From Ardenticatenaceae bacterium (GTDB lineage: Bacteria; Chloroflexota; Anaerolineae; Promineifilales; Promineifilaceae): a DNA stretch of 64,000 nucleotides. Every line of letters begins with the position of its first letter. Positions within the stretch are counted from its first letter, which is position 1. Shown in pieces: positions 8,652-17,957 of this stretch. The DNA is taken from the NCBI GenBank assembly GCA_020634245.1, contig JACKCC010000013.1, positions 248,001 through 312,000 of the forward strand, read 5' to 3'. Under the pieces are notes generated by a model, which made no database searches, was not told the DNA's origin, and saw only the letters and a program-made list of their open reading frames with translations. The position numbers and the translations under genes are program-made.

Positions 8652-8708
8652 GCGAATGTTGTAAACATTCGCATCTTTTTAGCATAAAGAAGCCCGCAAC
8701 AGCGGGCT
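8652..8708 (-). promoter_or_regulatory. rplS leader with two hairpins
   Basis: The ~77-nt leader between the predicted start of transcription (~8711) and the rplS ATG contains two stems. The first is AGCCCGC/GCGGGCT (8691-8708) followed by TTCTTT. The second is a perfect 9-bp stem GCGAATGTT/AACATTCGC with a 3-nt loop (8652-8672), ending five bases before the GGAGAG site. Such a layout suggests autogenous control by L19 or attenuation. Confidence 0.55.
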
Positions 8709-8717
8709 AGAAAGCAA

Positions 8718-8746
8718 ACTATATCACGCCTGTTATTGAATGGCAA
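8718..8746 (-). promoter_or_regulatory. sigma70-type promoter of rplS
   Basis: TTGCCA and TATAGT are separated by 17 bases on the minus strand, with transcription expected to start near 8711. Confidence 0.75.
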
Positions 8747-8845
8747 GAAAAAAGTTGCCTTAATCTTGTCATCGGCAACGGCCGTTGCTAATTGAATCGC
8801 CTCATCAAACAGAGATATGTTCTCAGGCGATTTATTTGTTAAATC

Positions 8846-9055
8846 TTACAACTTGGCAACGGTAGCCGCAGCCGGGCCTTTGGGGCCTTCTTCTACCGTA
8901 AACTGAACGCGCTGCCCTTCTTCCAGGCTGCGATACCCATCAGCCGCAATAGCGGAATAATGGACAAAGACATCGCCGCCGTTATCACGGGAGATAAAGC
9001 CAAAGCCTTTTTTGTCACTGAACCATTTGACGGTTCCTGTTTCCATTTCACTCAT
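8846..9055 (-). CDS. cold-shock domain protein
   Basis: A 69-residue single OB-fold protein with RNP1 KGFGFIS and RNP2 VFVHYSAI, the two single-strand nucleic-acid-binding motifs. Length and order match CspA/CspB. It acts as an RNA chaperone, though whether it is cold-induced is not shown by the protein. The ATG at 9055 has AGGTAGG upstream, and a second ATG three codons later is possible. Its ~127-nt leader carries a terminator-like hairpin, which suggests control at the RNA level. Confidence 0.95.
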   Translation of the reverse strand: MSEMETGTVKWFSDKKGFGFISRDNGGDVFVHYSAIAADGYRSLEEGQRVQFTVEEGPKGPAAATVAKL

Positions 9056-9110
9056 TTCAAAAAACCTACCTTGTGTTACAAAAATTTACAACATTGCCTG
9101 ATTTTTAGAC

Positions 9111-9146
9111 AAAAAAAACCGCCCAGACCTTTTATGCCCGGACGGT
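9111..9146 (-). terminator. terminator-like hairpin inside the cold-shock gene leader
   Basis: On the minus strand ACCGTCC pairs with GGGCGGT (one G-U) and is followed at once by T8. It sits between the promoter (9189-9217) and the start codon (9055). It could be an attenuator, a thermosensing element or the end of a separate small RNA. Confidence 0.6.
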
Positions 9147-9188
9147 GCACACTAGTCATCAAAATTCAAAGCAACAAAATCAACTAAA

Positions 9189-9217
9189 ACTATATCTTAA
9201 ATTTACTATTCAGTCAA
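9189..9217 (-). promoter_or_regulatory. sigma70-type promoter of the cold-shock gene
   Basis: TTGACT and TATAGT with 17 bases between them on the minus strand, predicting a leader of about 127 nt. Confidence 0.75.
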
Positions 9218-9230
9218 AACCGACCCATAA

Positions 9231-9261
9231 CAAAAAAGCCCTGGCACATGTGCCAGGGCTG
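9231..9261 (-). terminator. strong intrinsic terminator after the 64-residue protein gene
   Basis: A perfect 12-bp palindromic stem (AGCCCTGGCACA/TGTGCCAGGGCT) is followed by T6 on the minus strand. It isolates the upstream small gene from the cold-shock gene promoter. Confidence 0.88.
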
Positions 9262-9281
9262 TACTTGCAGCTTTTCTGATA

Positions 9282-9476
9282 TTATCCTTTTTTCAGGACA
9301 GGCAAACCGTTTTTGCTCTCAGAAACAACGTAACCTGCGGGAACTGCATCTAATGAACCATCTTTTACCTCTTTGGCGAAGAAATAGATGGTCTGGGTAC
9401 GGCCGTTCTTCAACGTTGTCTCACGCTTGTGCAAAAAATAAGTACGACCCTTGGAATTTTTAAAACTAAATGCCAT
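9282..9476 (-). CDS. conserved small protein, unknown function
   Basis: A 64-residue protein (MAFSFKNSKGRTYFLHKRET...) ending in a short LPVLKKG tail. It reads like a conserved small protein I have seen in Chloroflexota and cyanobacteria (SKGxxYxLH, NGRxQTIYFFAxEV, PxGYxVxExKNGLPVLKK). No function or fold is known to me. A good ribosome-binding site (AAGGAAGG) precedes the ATG, and a strong terminator follows, so it is a real single-gene transcript. Confidence 0.8.
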   Translation of the reverse strand: MAFSFKNSKGRTYFLHKRETTLKNGRTQTIYFFAKEVKDGSLDAVPAGYVVSESKNGLPVLKKG

Positions 9477-9791
9477 TTTTATCCTTCCTTACTATTAAAT
9501 TTTTACCCAGGTTTTTATAGCAATGTGGTCAGAAAAAACCCAGAAACTGACAAATTGCCACAACGTGACGAAAACCGATATTAAAACAATCTTGTCCGGT
9601 TGGCAAGCATTTGGCTGGAAATTCACCAATTTTTTAAGGGGAACGGCCGTTCACTACCATTTTGACGCCTATTTTCCTGCCTGTTATACTTTCTCGATTA
9701 AATTCGACCAAATAGTCAAGTAGTCTGATAGCCCGGTAGTTAAATAGTCGGACTACAAGACTGCAAGACTAACAGACTGCGAGACAAAACT
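9477..9791. other. intergenic region before proS
   Basis: No gene is seen. It holds one AACGGCCGTT (9641-9650), the proS promoter at 9662-9690, and from 9714 to 9788 an AGTC/GACT word palindrome (AGTAGTCTGATAG... against GACTACAAGACTGCAAGAC). I looked for a T-box and found no AGGGTGG-type antiterminator sequence. Confidence 0.6.
9662..9690 (+). promoter_or_regulatory. sigma70-type promoter of proS
   Basis: TTGACG and TATACT with a 17-base spacer, giving a leader of about 95 nt that consists mostly of the AGTC word palindrome. Confidence 0.75.
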
Positions 9792-11522
9792 ATGCGACTT
9801 TCAAATTCATTTGGCAAAACATTACGTGATGCACCGGCCGATGCTGAGATGATTAGTCATCAACTCCTGATTCGGGGCAACTTCATCCGCCCGGCAGGAG
9901 CCGGCGTATACACCTTTATGCCATTCGGCTACCGGGTAATCCGTAAAATCTGGAACATCCTCTCGGAAGAAATGGACGCTATCGGCGGCCAGGAAATGTG
10001 GATGCCTAATCTACATCCGGCCGCGTTATGGCAAGCCACAGGCCGCTGGGATACAGTAGACGTGCTGTTCAAATTCAAAACCAGCAGCAACCGGGAATAC
10101 GCTCTTTCGGCCACCCACGAAGAAATTGTGGTGGATTTAGCCCTGCGCGAGATTGAAAGCTACCGCGATTTGCCGCGCATGGTGTACCACATCAGCAAAA
10201 AGTTTCGTAATGAACCGCGTGCCCGCGGCGGCTTGATGCGCCTGCGCGAATTCATCATGAAGGATGCCTATACGCTGGACACCAGTGAAGAGGCTTTGGA
10301 TAAGTATTACCCCTCGATGCTGCAAGCGTATCACAATATTTTTGAGCGCTGCGGCACGCCAGCACGGGCTATTAATGCCGACGTGGGGGCTATGGGCGGT
10401 AAAAGCTCACACGAGTTCGTCGTACCTCATGATTCGGGCGAGGATACGTTTATCGCCTGTAATAATTGTGATTATGCGGCCAACGTGGAAGCGGCCGTTT
10501 TTGTGCGCGAAGGTGAAAAACCGGCCCAACTAGATGAGCTGGTCAAAGTAGCCACGCCTGACTGCAAGACGATTGCCGACGTGGCCAATTTCATCGGTGT
10601 ACCCACCAATCAGACGGGCAAGGCAGTCTTTTATTGGTGGACTCCGGCAGGCAGCTTAGAAGGAAACGGCCGTTTCATCTTCGTCCTGGTTCGTGGCGAC
10701 CTGGAAATCAACGAAGTCAAACTCATCAATGCATTGGGCGGCGGTTTGCTGCGTCCGGCAACCGATGAAGAAATCAATGCTGCGGGAGCGTCACCGGGCT
10801 ATGCCTCCCCTGTTGGATTAACAATCGCCAAAGATGTGGCTTCACCCGGCGTATTCGTCATTGCCGACACCTCCATCGAAGCCGGTGGTAATTATGTAGT
10901 CGGAGCCAATGAAGACGGCTACCACTTTACCGGAGCCAATTACCCGCGCGATTTCGCTATCAGTCAGATGGCCGATATTGCTCAGGCCGACACAGGCCAT
11001 CAATGTGCCCTGTGCGGCGGCCGCATCGAAGCGCGGCGAGCCATCGAGGCAGGGCACTGTTTCAAACTGGGTACCCGCTACAGCAAAGCCACCAATGCCA
11101 CCTATCTGGATGAAAATGGCCAGTCACAGCTTATCTACATGGGTTCGTATGGCATTGGTCTGGATCGATTGATGGCCACCATTGTTGAAAAGCACCATGA
11201 TGATTACGGAATCATTTGGCCAGAAAGCGTAGCTCCTTTCCAAATTCATTTAATGCATATTGGCAAGGGACATGAAGTTTACCAAACAGCAGAAACGCTT
11301 TATGCTGTCTTACAGCAAGCCGGGTTTGAGGTTTTGTATGACGACCGCGATGTAAGTCCTGGTGTTAAGTTTAATGATGCCGATTTGATTGGCATCCCCT
11401 GGCGGGTAACGGTGGGCGCACGCAGTCTGGCACAAGGTAATGTGGAGGTCAAGAAGCGGAGTGAAGAGGATCGCCAGCAAGTACCTCTGGCCGAGTTGGT
11501 TGCTTTTTTGCAAACGCGGTAA
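9792..11522 (+). CDS. proS: prolyl-tRNA synthetase, bacterial type
   Basis: A 576-residue class II synthetase charging tRNA-Pro. Motif 1 region FMPFGYRVIRKIWNILSEEMDAIGGQE, motif 2 KFRNEPRARGGLMRLREF, and motif 3 GSYGIGLDRLMA are all present. The region from about residue 235 to 395 is the YbaK-like editing insertion typical of long bacterial ProS. The C-terminal anticodon-binding domain ends the protein (DDRDVSPGVKFNDADLIGIPWRV). The start MRLSNSFGKTLRDAP matches the family start. It is transcribed alone from its own promoter and followed by a terminator. Confidence 0.97.
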   Translation: MRLSNSFGKTLRDAPADAEMISHQLLIRGNFIRPAGAGVYTFMPFGYRVIRKIWNILSEEMDAIGGQEMWMPNLHPAALWQATGRWDTVDVLFKFKTSSNREYALSATHEEIVVDLALREIESYRDLPRMVYHISKKFRNEPRARGGLMRLREFIMKDAYTLDTSEEALDKYYPSMLQAYHNIFERCGTPARAINADVGAMGGKSSHEFVVPHDSGEDTFIACNNCDYAANVEAAVFVREGEKPAQLDELVKVATPDCKTIADVANFIGVPTNQTGKAVFYWWTPAGSLEGNGRFIFVLVRGDLEINEVKLINALGGGLLRPATDEEINAAGASPGYASPVGLTIAKDVASPGVFVIADTSIEAGGNYVVGANEDGYHFTGANYPRDFAISQMADIAQADTGHQCALCGGRIEARRAIEAGHCFKLGTRYSKATNATYLDENGQSQLIYMGSYGIGLDRLMATIVEKHHDDYGIIWPESVAPFQIHLMHIGKGHEVYQTAETLYAVLQQAGFEVLYDDRDVSPGVKFNDADLIGIPWRVTVGARSLAQGNVEVKKRSEEDRQQVPLAELVAFLQTR

Positions 11523-11549
11523 TCATCTCCTCTAATCCCAAAACACATG

Positions 11550-11585
11550 ACGCCCCTCTAATGTTGAATTAGAGGGGCGTTTTCT
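11550..11585 (+). terminator. intrinsic terminator after proS
   Basis: ACGCCCCTCTAAT pairs with ATTAGAGGGGCGT across a short loop, followed by TTTTC on the plus strand, 28 bases after the proS stop. Confidence 0.88.
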
Positions 11586-11689
11586 TATAGCACCAATATC
11601 CCACCCAATTAAATACATAGACAAAAAAAGACCATGTTACAATGCTATTTGTTTATAAAATTCATTGGATAAAAGTCGATTAAACAACC

Positions 11690-14600
11690 ATGTCTTTCTC
11701 TATATTTTCGATTCTATTATTTGCCGGTTCGATCATTTCGTGTATTTTGATTTATCTTGCCTGGCGAGACCGTAATCTGGCTAATCCCATTCCATTTTCG
11801 CTTTTTATGTTTGCCACAATCGTGTGGTCAATTGCTTATGCATTTATCATTGACAGTTTATCGATAGAATCGAAGGTTTTCTGGTTAAAGATGGGGTATT
11901 GGGGTACGAGCGCTGCTCCTGTTATCTGGTTAATTTTCATTTTGCAATATACCCATCGCCAAAAATATTTAACCCGGCGGGTTTTAATTTTATTGTCAAT
12001 TATTCCGACGATTACAATCCTCCTTTGTTGGACAAATGAATTTCATCTTCTTGTCTGGAAATCTATTTATGTGGATGGTAACAATCGGATTTTGACTTTT
12101 GAGTTTGGTATTTGGAATTGGGTATTTGTTATTTATTCGTATTTGCTGATTTTATCGGGAACGTTTTTACTGATTCGAACACTGGCCAAGTTGTTGACAC
12201 CTGCCCCCGGTCAAATTGTCACACTTCTCTTTGGCGCTCTGCTTCCTTTGACCGGCAATCTCATGTTTGTGACCGGCGTTAATCCGGTCAAGCCTTTGGA
12301 TCCAACGCCTTTCACATTTATTCTGGCCGGATCGGCTATGTATTGGGGGTTTCACCGGTTCCGTTTGCTGCAAGTGCTACCATTGATCCAATCGACATTA
12401 TTTGATAATTTGCCGGATGGCGTTCTTGTGTTGAACACAGAGGATGTGATTGTAACATTGAACCCGGCAGCGAAAAAACTTCTGGCAGGGGATGGCGCGG
12501 CACGGCCGTTATCCGAACTATTCCCGGATGCAGCGAAGCCCTTGGACATATTCCGAGATGCAGCTAATGCACAAACGATATTTTCGACTGGGAGCGGCCA
12601 GCAAAAGCGTTATTTTGATTGGCGTTTATCAACCATGCACAACTACGATGGTCAGGTGAACGGCCGTGTCATCACCCTGCGCGACATTACCAAAGAACAA
12701 CAGGCCAAAGAAAACCTGCAAGCCCTGCACAAAAAAACAGAAGCTCAAACAGAAACACTTCGTCAGCGAGAAATCTATCTACAAATACTAAACGACATCA
12801 CCCAGGCCTCGGTTCGTGTGGCCAACCTGCCCGACCTTTTACAAATCGTTGCCGATAAAATGGGCGAGTTGGTCAAGGCCGACGCCTGCCACATTACCTT
12901 GTGGGAAGATACCGACCAGCACACTTCCCCTGGCGCTGCATCCGGTTTTTTCAAAGACACCTATCATTCCATCAGAATTGAACCGGGTGAAACAACCTTT
13001 ACCCAATCCGTCTTACAATTAGGCCGTGCACTGCCCATTGAAGACACCTTCAACACACCATTCATCAGCCAGCGGCTGGCCAATCTGTTTCCCACAGTCA
13101 AATCTGCCCTGGCGCTGCCCTTTATTGCCGCCAATGAAAAATTAGGCGCAGCCCTGCTGCTGTTCAACCGGCCCCATTCGTTCAGTACAAATGAGATCGA
13201 CCAGGCCGAACAGGCTGCTACCCAAATTGCTTTGGCTATCGCCAAATTCAAATTCGATATTGCTATGAAACGGCAAATCGAAGAATTGGCCGTCTTGAAT
13301 GACATCGCTACTGTCGGCGCTGAATCAAACAATGTCAATGAACTGATCTCCCGCGTCACAGAAATTGCCCGAACAAAATTTTATCCCGACAATTTTGGCG
13401 TTTACTTGCTGGATGAACAGACCGGCATGTTGCAATCACACCCCTCTTATTACCGGCAAATTCAGCTTGAGGCGCAGCCTGTTATTCCATTGAATCAAGG
13501 TATTGTTGGCAAAGTTGCGGCAACCGGCAAAGCGCTGCGGGTTGGCGATGTATCACAATGTCCGAATTACCGGCAAATTATTCCTCAAACGCGCTCGGAA
13601 TTATGTGTGCCGTTACGAGCCGATGACAGAATTATCGGTGTTATTAATGCGGAAAGTTATGATTATGACATGTTCACGCTCCAGGATGAACAGCTTTTAG
13701 CAACGATAGCCGGACAGTTGGCCACTGCCATTAAAAAAATTCATTTACTCACCTCTGAACAATCACGACGCCAGGAAGCGGAAACATTGCGGGAAGCAAC
13801 GGCCGTACTCACTTCCACCCTCGACTTAAATCACCTGCTCAATCTAATTCTGCAACAGTTGGAAAAAGTCATCGCTTATGACAGCGCCACCATCTTCATG
13901 TTCCAGGGACCCTATGCACGCATCGTCGCCTGCCGCGGACTGCCCGACAACGATAGTGCAATTGGCCAACTATTTCCGGCCCAAAACGAGTTATTAACCA
14001 AAATACTAAATGAAAAAAGTCCCATCTACCTGGAAAATGCCCGGAAAGAACCCGCTTTTCGGGGATGGGAAAAGACCAATTACACACAAGGGTGGCTGGG
14101 AATACCGCTGATTGTCCGTGATACAGTCATTGGTCATCTGACAATAGACAGCCGGCAAAAAGGCCGTTATGGTCCCAATGAGGCTGAATTAGCACTGGCC
14201 TTTGCCAACCAGGCAGCCGTCGCCATCGAAAATGCCCGCCTTTATACCGGGGAACAAGAACAAAGAAAGGTGGCCGAAATATTGCGTTCGGCCAATGTGG
14301 CGCTTACCCAAAATTTAAGCCTTGACGCTATCCTGGCCATTTTGCTGGATTTTTTGGGCCAGCTTGTCCCCTATGACAGTGCTATCGTCTTCCAACTGAA
14401 ACAAGACGGCCAGCTTGAAATTAAAGCCCACCGCGGTTATGAAAACCGGACCGATTTTGCAAGAATAAAAGAGTATCCCTTTAACACGGCTTCAGTCTGG
14501 ACATTCAACACAATTCTTCAATCACGCCAAGGCTTGTTAATATCTGAAACTCAAGAGCAAACTAACTGGCAGTCTATATGTGATCCCGCCTATGTCAAGA

Positions 14601-16018
14601 GCTGGTTGGGGATGCCGCTCATCGTGGGGAATAGGGTTTTCGGCTTTTTTTCCGTGGATAAGATGCAGGCTGACTTTTTTACCGAGGAGCATTTACGGTT
14701 AACGGGACTTCTGGCCGGGCAAACGGCCGTTGCGCTGCAAAACGCCATACTTTACCAGGATACGCAGCGCTGGGCTGAGGAAATGGAAAGTATCAACCAT
14801 GTCACCACTGCCTTACGTCACTTAAAAACAGTGGATGACGTACTGGCGGCGGTATTAAAGATTTCCATCAACGCTGTCAACGGCATCCGCGGCCAGGGTG
14901 TCATTATTAATCAAGACAGCGGCGATTATGAGTACCGCGGCTGTTTCCCTTATGATGAGAATTATATCGGCCAGCATTATCAAATCGATAAAGGCATCAT
15001 GGTTAACATCATCAACAGTGGGGAAGTGTATACCACAGAAGATATTTTTGTTGATCCTATGAGCAATTTTTTGCCGGCCGAAGCCATTTTCTTGCAAGAG
15101 GTTAAAGGCAGCATTTTCTTACCGCTTCATACTCAAACCCGAATTATTGGTGTCTTGCATGTAGGGGTGGCGGAGAGACGGCCGTTCACCCAAGACGAAA
15201 TCAAGCTCCTCACCACCATCGCCGAAATAGCCGGCAGCGCCCTGGATCGCGCCCTGCTGCTGGAAACCCTGGAACAACGCATTGCCGACCGTACCCATGA
15301 CCTGTCCCTGGCCAACGAACAACTCCAGGAATTAGATCGTCTCAAAACCAAATTTATTTCCGATGTCTCCCACGAACTGCGAACACCCATCACCAATATT
15401 AACCTTTATCTCGACCTGCTTGAGCAGGGGCAGCCCGATAAGCAACCGTACTACATGGAAGTCATCCGCAAACAATCCGGCCGCTTGACCGGTCTAATCG
15501 AAGATACACTAAGCCTCTCACGGCTGGATTTAGGGCACGCAAAAATAGAAATGGTTCCCGTTCAACTCAATCAAATCATCCAACCCATCGTGGCCGCCCA
15601 CCAGCCTCATGCCGAATTATCGAGCCTGAAACTAACCACCGAACTACAAGCCGATTTGCCGTTGGTGGCCGGCGAACCGAACCAACTCTCCCAAGTCATC
15701 ACCAATCTGGTAACCAATGCCATCAATTACACCCCATCCGGGAACATTCACGTCAGCACCTCTGGCGTGGCAGATCGTTCATCCATTTGTCTGGAAGTCA
15801 AAGATACAGGCATCGGCATTGATGAGGAAGACCAAAAACATTTATTTGAACGATTTTATCGGGGTAAAAACACTGGCCAATCCAACATTCCCGGAACCGG
15901 TTTAGGCCTGGCCATCGTTCAAGAAATCGTCAAATTACATGAGGGTCAGATTGAGATTGAGAGCGAACCGGGCAACGGTACAACGGTCCGCATCTATTTC
16001 CCTTATTACGACAATTGA
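11690..16018 (+). CDS. large membrane-bound multi-GAF sensor histidine kinase
   Basis: A 1442-residue hybrid-free kinase. Residues 1-225 contain seven hydrophobic helices of the histidine-kinase N-terminal 7TM type. A PAS-like domain follows (residues ~238-345, FDNLPDGVLVLNTEDVIVTLN), then five GAF domains in series to about residue 1190. HisKA has DVSHELRTPITNINLYLDLL and HATPase_c has NLVTNAINYTP, DTGIGIDEED and GTGLGLAIVQEIV. A coiled linker joins PAS and the first GAF. It should sense membrane and cytoplasmic signals at once. No regulator gene is adjacent, so it is an orphan kinase. The GAF copies differ clearly from each other. Confidence 0.92.
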   Translation: MSFSIFSILLFAGSIISCILIYLAWRDRNLANPIPFSLFMFATIVWSIAYAFIIDSLSIESKVFWLKMGYWGTSAAPVIWLIFILQYTHRQKYLTRRVLILLSIIPTITILLCWTNEFHLLVWKSIYVDGNNRILTFEFGIWNWVFVIYSYLLILSGTFLLIRTLAKLLTPAPGQIVTLLFGALLPLTGNLMFVTGVNPVKPLDPTPFTFILAGSAMYWGFHRFRLLQVLPLIQSTLFDNLPDGVLVLNTEDVIVTLNPAAKKLLAGDGAARPLSELFPDAAKPLDIFRDAANAQTIFSTGSGQQKRYFDWRLSTMHNYDGQVNGRVITLRDITKEQQAKENLQALHKKTEAQTETLRQREIYLQILNDITQASVRVANLPDLLQIVADKMGELVKADACHITLWEDTDQHTSPGAASGFFKDTYHSIRIEPGETTFTQSVLQLGRALPIEDTFNTPFISQRLANLFPTVKSALALPFIAANEKLGAALLLFNRPHSFSTNEIDQAEQAATQIALAIAKFKFDIAMKRQIEELAVLNDIATVGAESNNVNELISRVTEIARTKFYPDNFGVYLLDEQTGMLQSHPSYYRQIQLEAQPVIPLNQGIVGKVAATGKALRVGDVSQCPNYRQIIPQTRSELCVPLRADDRIIGVINAESYDYDMFTLQDEQLLATIAGQLATAIKKIHLLTSEQSRRQEAETLREATAVLTSTLDLNHLLNLILQQLEKVIAYDSATIFMFQGPYARIVACRGLPDNDSAIGQLFPAQNELLTKILNEKSPIYLENARKEPAFRGWEKTNYTQGWLGIPLIVRDTVIGHLTIDSRQKGRYGPNEAELALAFANQAAVAIENARLYTGEQEQRKVAEILRSANVALTQNLSLDAILAILLDFLGQLVPYDSAIVFQLKQDGQLEIKAHRGYENRTDFARIKEYPFNTASVWTFNTILQSRQGLLISETQEQTNWQSICDPAYVKSWLGMPLIVGNRVFGFFSVDKMQADFFTEEHLRLTGLLAGQTAVALQNAILYQDTQRWAEEMESINHVTTALRHLKTVDDVLAAVLKISINAVNGIRGQGVIINQDSGDYEYRGCFPYDENYIGQHYQIDKGIMVNIINSGEVYTTEDIFVDPMSNFLPAEAIFLQEVKGSIFLPLHTQTRIIGVLHVGVAERRPFTQDEIKLLTTIAEIAGSALDRALLLETLEQRIADRTHDLSLANEQLQELDRLKTKFISDVSHELRTPITNINLYLDLLEQGQPDKQPYYMEVIRKQSGRLTGLIEDTLSLSRLDLGHAKIEMVPVQLNQIIQPIVAAHQPHAELSSLKLTTELQADLPLVAGEPNQLSQVITNLVTNAINYTPSGNIHVSTSGVADRSSICLEVKDTGIGIDEEDQKHLFERFYRGKNTGQSNIPGTGLGLAIVQEIVKLHEGQIEIESEPGNGTTVRIYFPYYDN

Positions 16019-16040
16019 ACTGCGCCAATCTGAGCTAAAA

Positions 16041-16098
16041 GTGCCAGGCACAGGGCAAGAGGTCTAGCCAGAATGAAACTTGTCGCCCTGTGCCTGGC
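16041..16098. repeat. GTGCCAGGCACAGGGC inverted repeat, copy 1
   Basis: GTGCCAGGCACAGGGC (16041-16056) and GCCCTGTGCCTGGC (16085-16098) form a 14-bp stem around a 28-base loop. A related unit begins at 63948 and runs off the window end. Confidence 0.7.
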
Positions 16099-16234
16099 CC
16101 TCGCCAACAAAAACCCCGGGCATTTCGAGACACTTCTGCTGTTTACAGAATGAATACGCATTGTACAATAACAGTATGATAAGCAGCATAAACCTGCGAA
16201 CAAAGTGTTCGTAAATACTGTAGGAGATGTGAAG

Positions 16235-17872
16235 TTGGAGCGGACAGTTACCGATTTAGTCACCCTGATACAATGTCGGTATCCAGACTGGGCCGATTTT
16301 GAACATCCTGGTTTTGTTGATGATGAAGTTGTCTACAAGCAGGAGACGGTCAAGAAAGCGCACGCCTGGTTAAACCAGGTCGAATTAGACCGACTGATTG
16401 CTGCTGCCGATTACGACACGTTCCTGGAGCGGCTGGTCAAACTAAGCCAGGATAATAATTTGTTGTGGCGGCGGGTGCCTTCGTCGGGGGACACGGCCGT
16501 TCTCACCCACCCCGCCCTCGACAAACCTACCTTCTGCACCCACATCCGCAACCTGCTGCACGGCGACCGGCCCAGCCCCGACCGCCTGCAAACATTCTCC
16601 GATTACTGCGCGGCTCATCATTTACCCAATAAATGGCCGCTGCCCACCTACCTTTTGTTCATCGCCCATCCTGAAACCGAACTATTTGTCAAACCACATA
16701 CGACAGAGTGGTTTCTCAAGTTTATGGGTGAACCCTTGGTCGTGACTTCTCCGCCAACGGCCGTTACCTACCACATCATTCGCGAAAAAGCCGGCCAACT
16801 CTTCCGGCAACTGCGCATTTATGGCGTGCGCGATATGGTCGATGTTCAAAGTTTACTCTGGGTTTGCTACCGCGAAAGCAAAGGCCGCGTCGGCCGCCTG
16901 GACGATAAAGGCCAGGTTGACCTGGATGTGCCGCCTACCGAACCGATTACGGAATCGGTAGATTATGTCCTCACATCCGCAGCAGCACGAATCAGAGAAA
17001 CGGCACCCCTCTTTGCCGCAACGGCTGAAAATCCCGTCTACTCTCTGGCGCAATGCGCCGCCGAAACCGGCTTTGCCCAATCCGACCTGCAAAACTGGGC
17101 AGACGCGATTGAGCGCAAGGGACAGGCCATTTTTTACGGTCCGCCGGGTACCGGTAAAACGTTTCTGGCGGAAAAGATGGCCCGCCATCTCATTGGCGGC
17201 AGCGACGGCTTTATGGAGTTGATTCAATTTCATCCGGCTTATGCGTATGAGGATTTTGTGCAGGGGATACGGCCGTTTACCCGCAGTGGCACAGTTCATT
17301 ACGAGATGGTTCCTGGCCGGTTGATGCAGTTTTGTGAACAGGCGCGGGGGCGAAACGGCCGTTGTGTCCTCATCATCGATGAAATCAACCGGGCCAACCT
17401 GGCCGCCGTCTTCGGCGAATTGATGTACCTGCTCGAATACCGCGACCGGGAAATTCCATTAGTCGGTGGCGGCCATTTCAGCCTGCCGCCCAACGTACGA
17501 CTGTTGGGCACGATGAACACCGCCGATCGTTCCATTGCCCTCGTCGATCATGCCCTGCGCCGCCGCTTCGCCTTCATCCTTTTGGCTCCCAACGAAGACG
17601 TACTGCGCCACTACCATCAAAACACCGGCTTCGATCCCGCGCCGCTCATCATATTGCTGCGCCGGTTAAACGCCCAAATCGGCGACCCCCATTACCACAT
17701 CGGCCCTACATTCTTCCTGCATCCTCAACTCAATACCCATTTGGAAACAATCTGGCGATTGGAAATTGAGCCGTACCTGGAAGAATATTTCTTCGGCCAG
17801 CAAGACAAAATCGCCGACTTCCGCTGGTCAAAAGTCCGCTCACAGCTTATCCATCAAGGCACACCCGATTAA
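16235..17872 (+). CDS. McrB-like AAA+ ATPase without a McrC partner
   Basis: About 545 residues. The C-terminal half is an McrB/AAA_5 module: Walker A GPPGTGKTFLAEKMA, IQFHPAYAYEDFVQGIRP, Walker B VLIIDEINRANLAAVFGEL, and the sensor LLGTMNTADRSIALVDHALRRRF. McrB proteins are GTPases that drive the McrC nuclease in modified-DNA restriction. The N-terminal ~280 residues are unrecognised and replace a DNA-reading domain. No McrC-like gene lies next to it. The start is chosen at TTG 16235 because AGGAG is eight bases upstream; a GTG at 16205 lacks a site. It may be a defence ATPase or a stand-alone motor. Confidence 0.8.
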   Translation: MERTVTDLVTLIQCRYPDWADFEHPGFVDDEVVYKQETVKKAHAWLNQVELDRLIAAADYDTFLERLVKLSQDNNLLWRRVPSSGDTAVLTHPALDKPTFCTHIRNLLHGDRPSPDRLQTFSDYCAAHHLPNKWPLPTYLLFIAHPETELFVKPHTTEWFLKFMGEPLVVTSPPTAVTYHIIREKAGQLFRQLRIYGVRDMVDVQSLLWVCYRESKGRVGRLDDKGQVDLDVPPTEPITESVDYVLTSAAARIRETAPLFAATAENPVYSLAQCAAETGFAQSDLQNWADAIERKGQAIFYGPPGTGKTFLAEKMARHLIGGSDGFMELIQFHPAYAYEDFVQGIRPFTRSGTVHYEMVPGRLMQFCEQARGRNGRCVLIIDEINRANLAAVFGELMYLLEYRDREIPLVGGGHFSLPPNVRLLGTMNTADRSIALVDHALRRRFAFILLAPNEDVLRHYHQNTGFDPAPLIILLRRLNAQIGDPHYHIGPTFFLHPQLNTHLETIWRLEIEPYLEEYFFGQQDKIADFRWSKVRSQLIHQGTPD

Positions 17873-17883
17873 CTGACAAAACT

Positions 17884-17950
17884 TCTCCAACCGCGAAGAA
17901 CACAGAAAAAAAACCTCCGCGTCTTTCCGTGCACTTTGCGGTGAATTCAA
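17884..17950. repeat. CCGCGAAG / CTTTGCGG iterated spacer palindrome
   Basis: AACCGCGAAGAACACAGA on the left faces CTCCGCGTCTTTCCGTGCACTTTGCGG on the right. It is related to the widely dispersed CTCTGCGTTCTCTGCGGTT repeats, lies between two convergent genes and could act as a terminator. Confidence 0.55.
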
Positions 17951-17957
17951 AAGTCAA

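Noticed and set aside
9477..9791. Possible T-box leader before proS
   Set aside because: No AGGGTGG antiterminator sequence and the leader is mostly an AGTC word palindrome.
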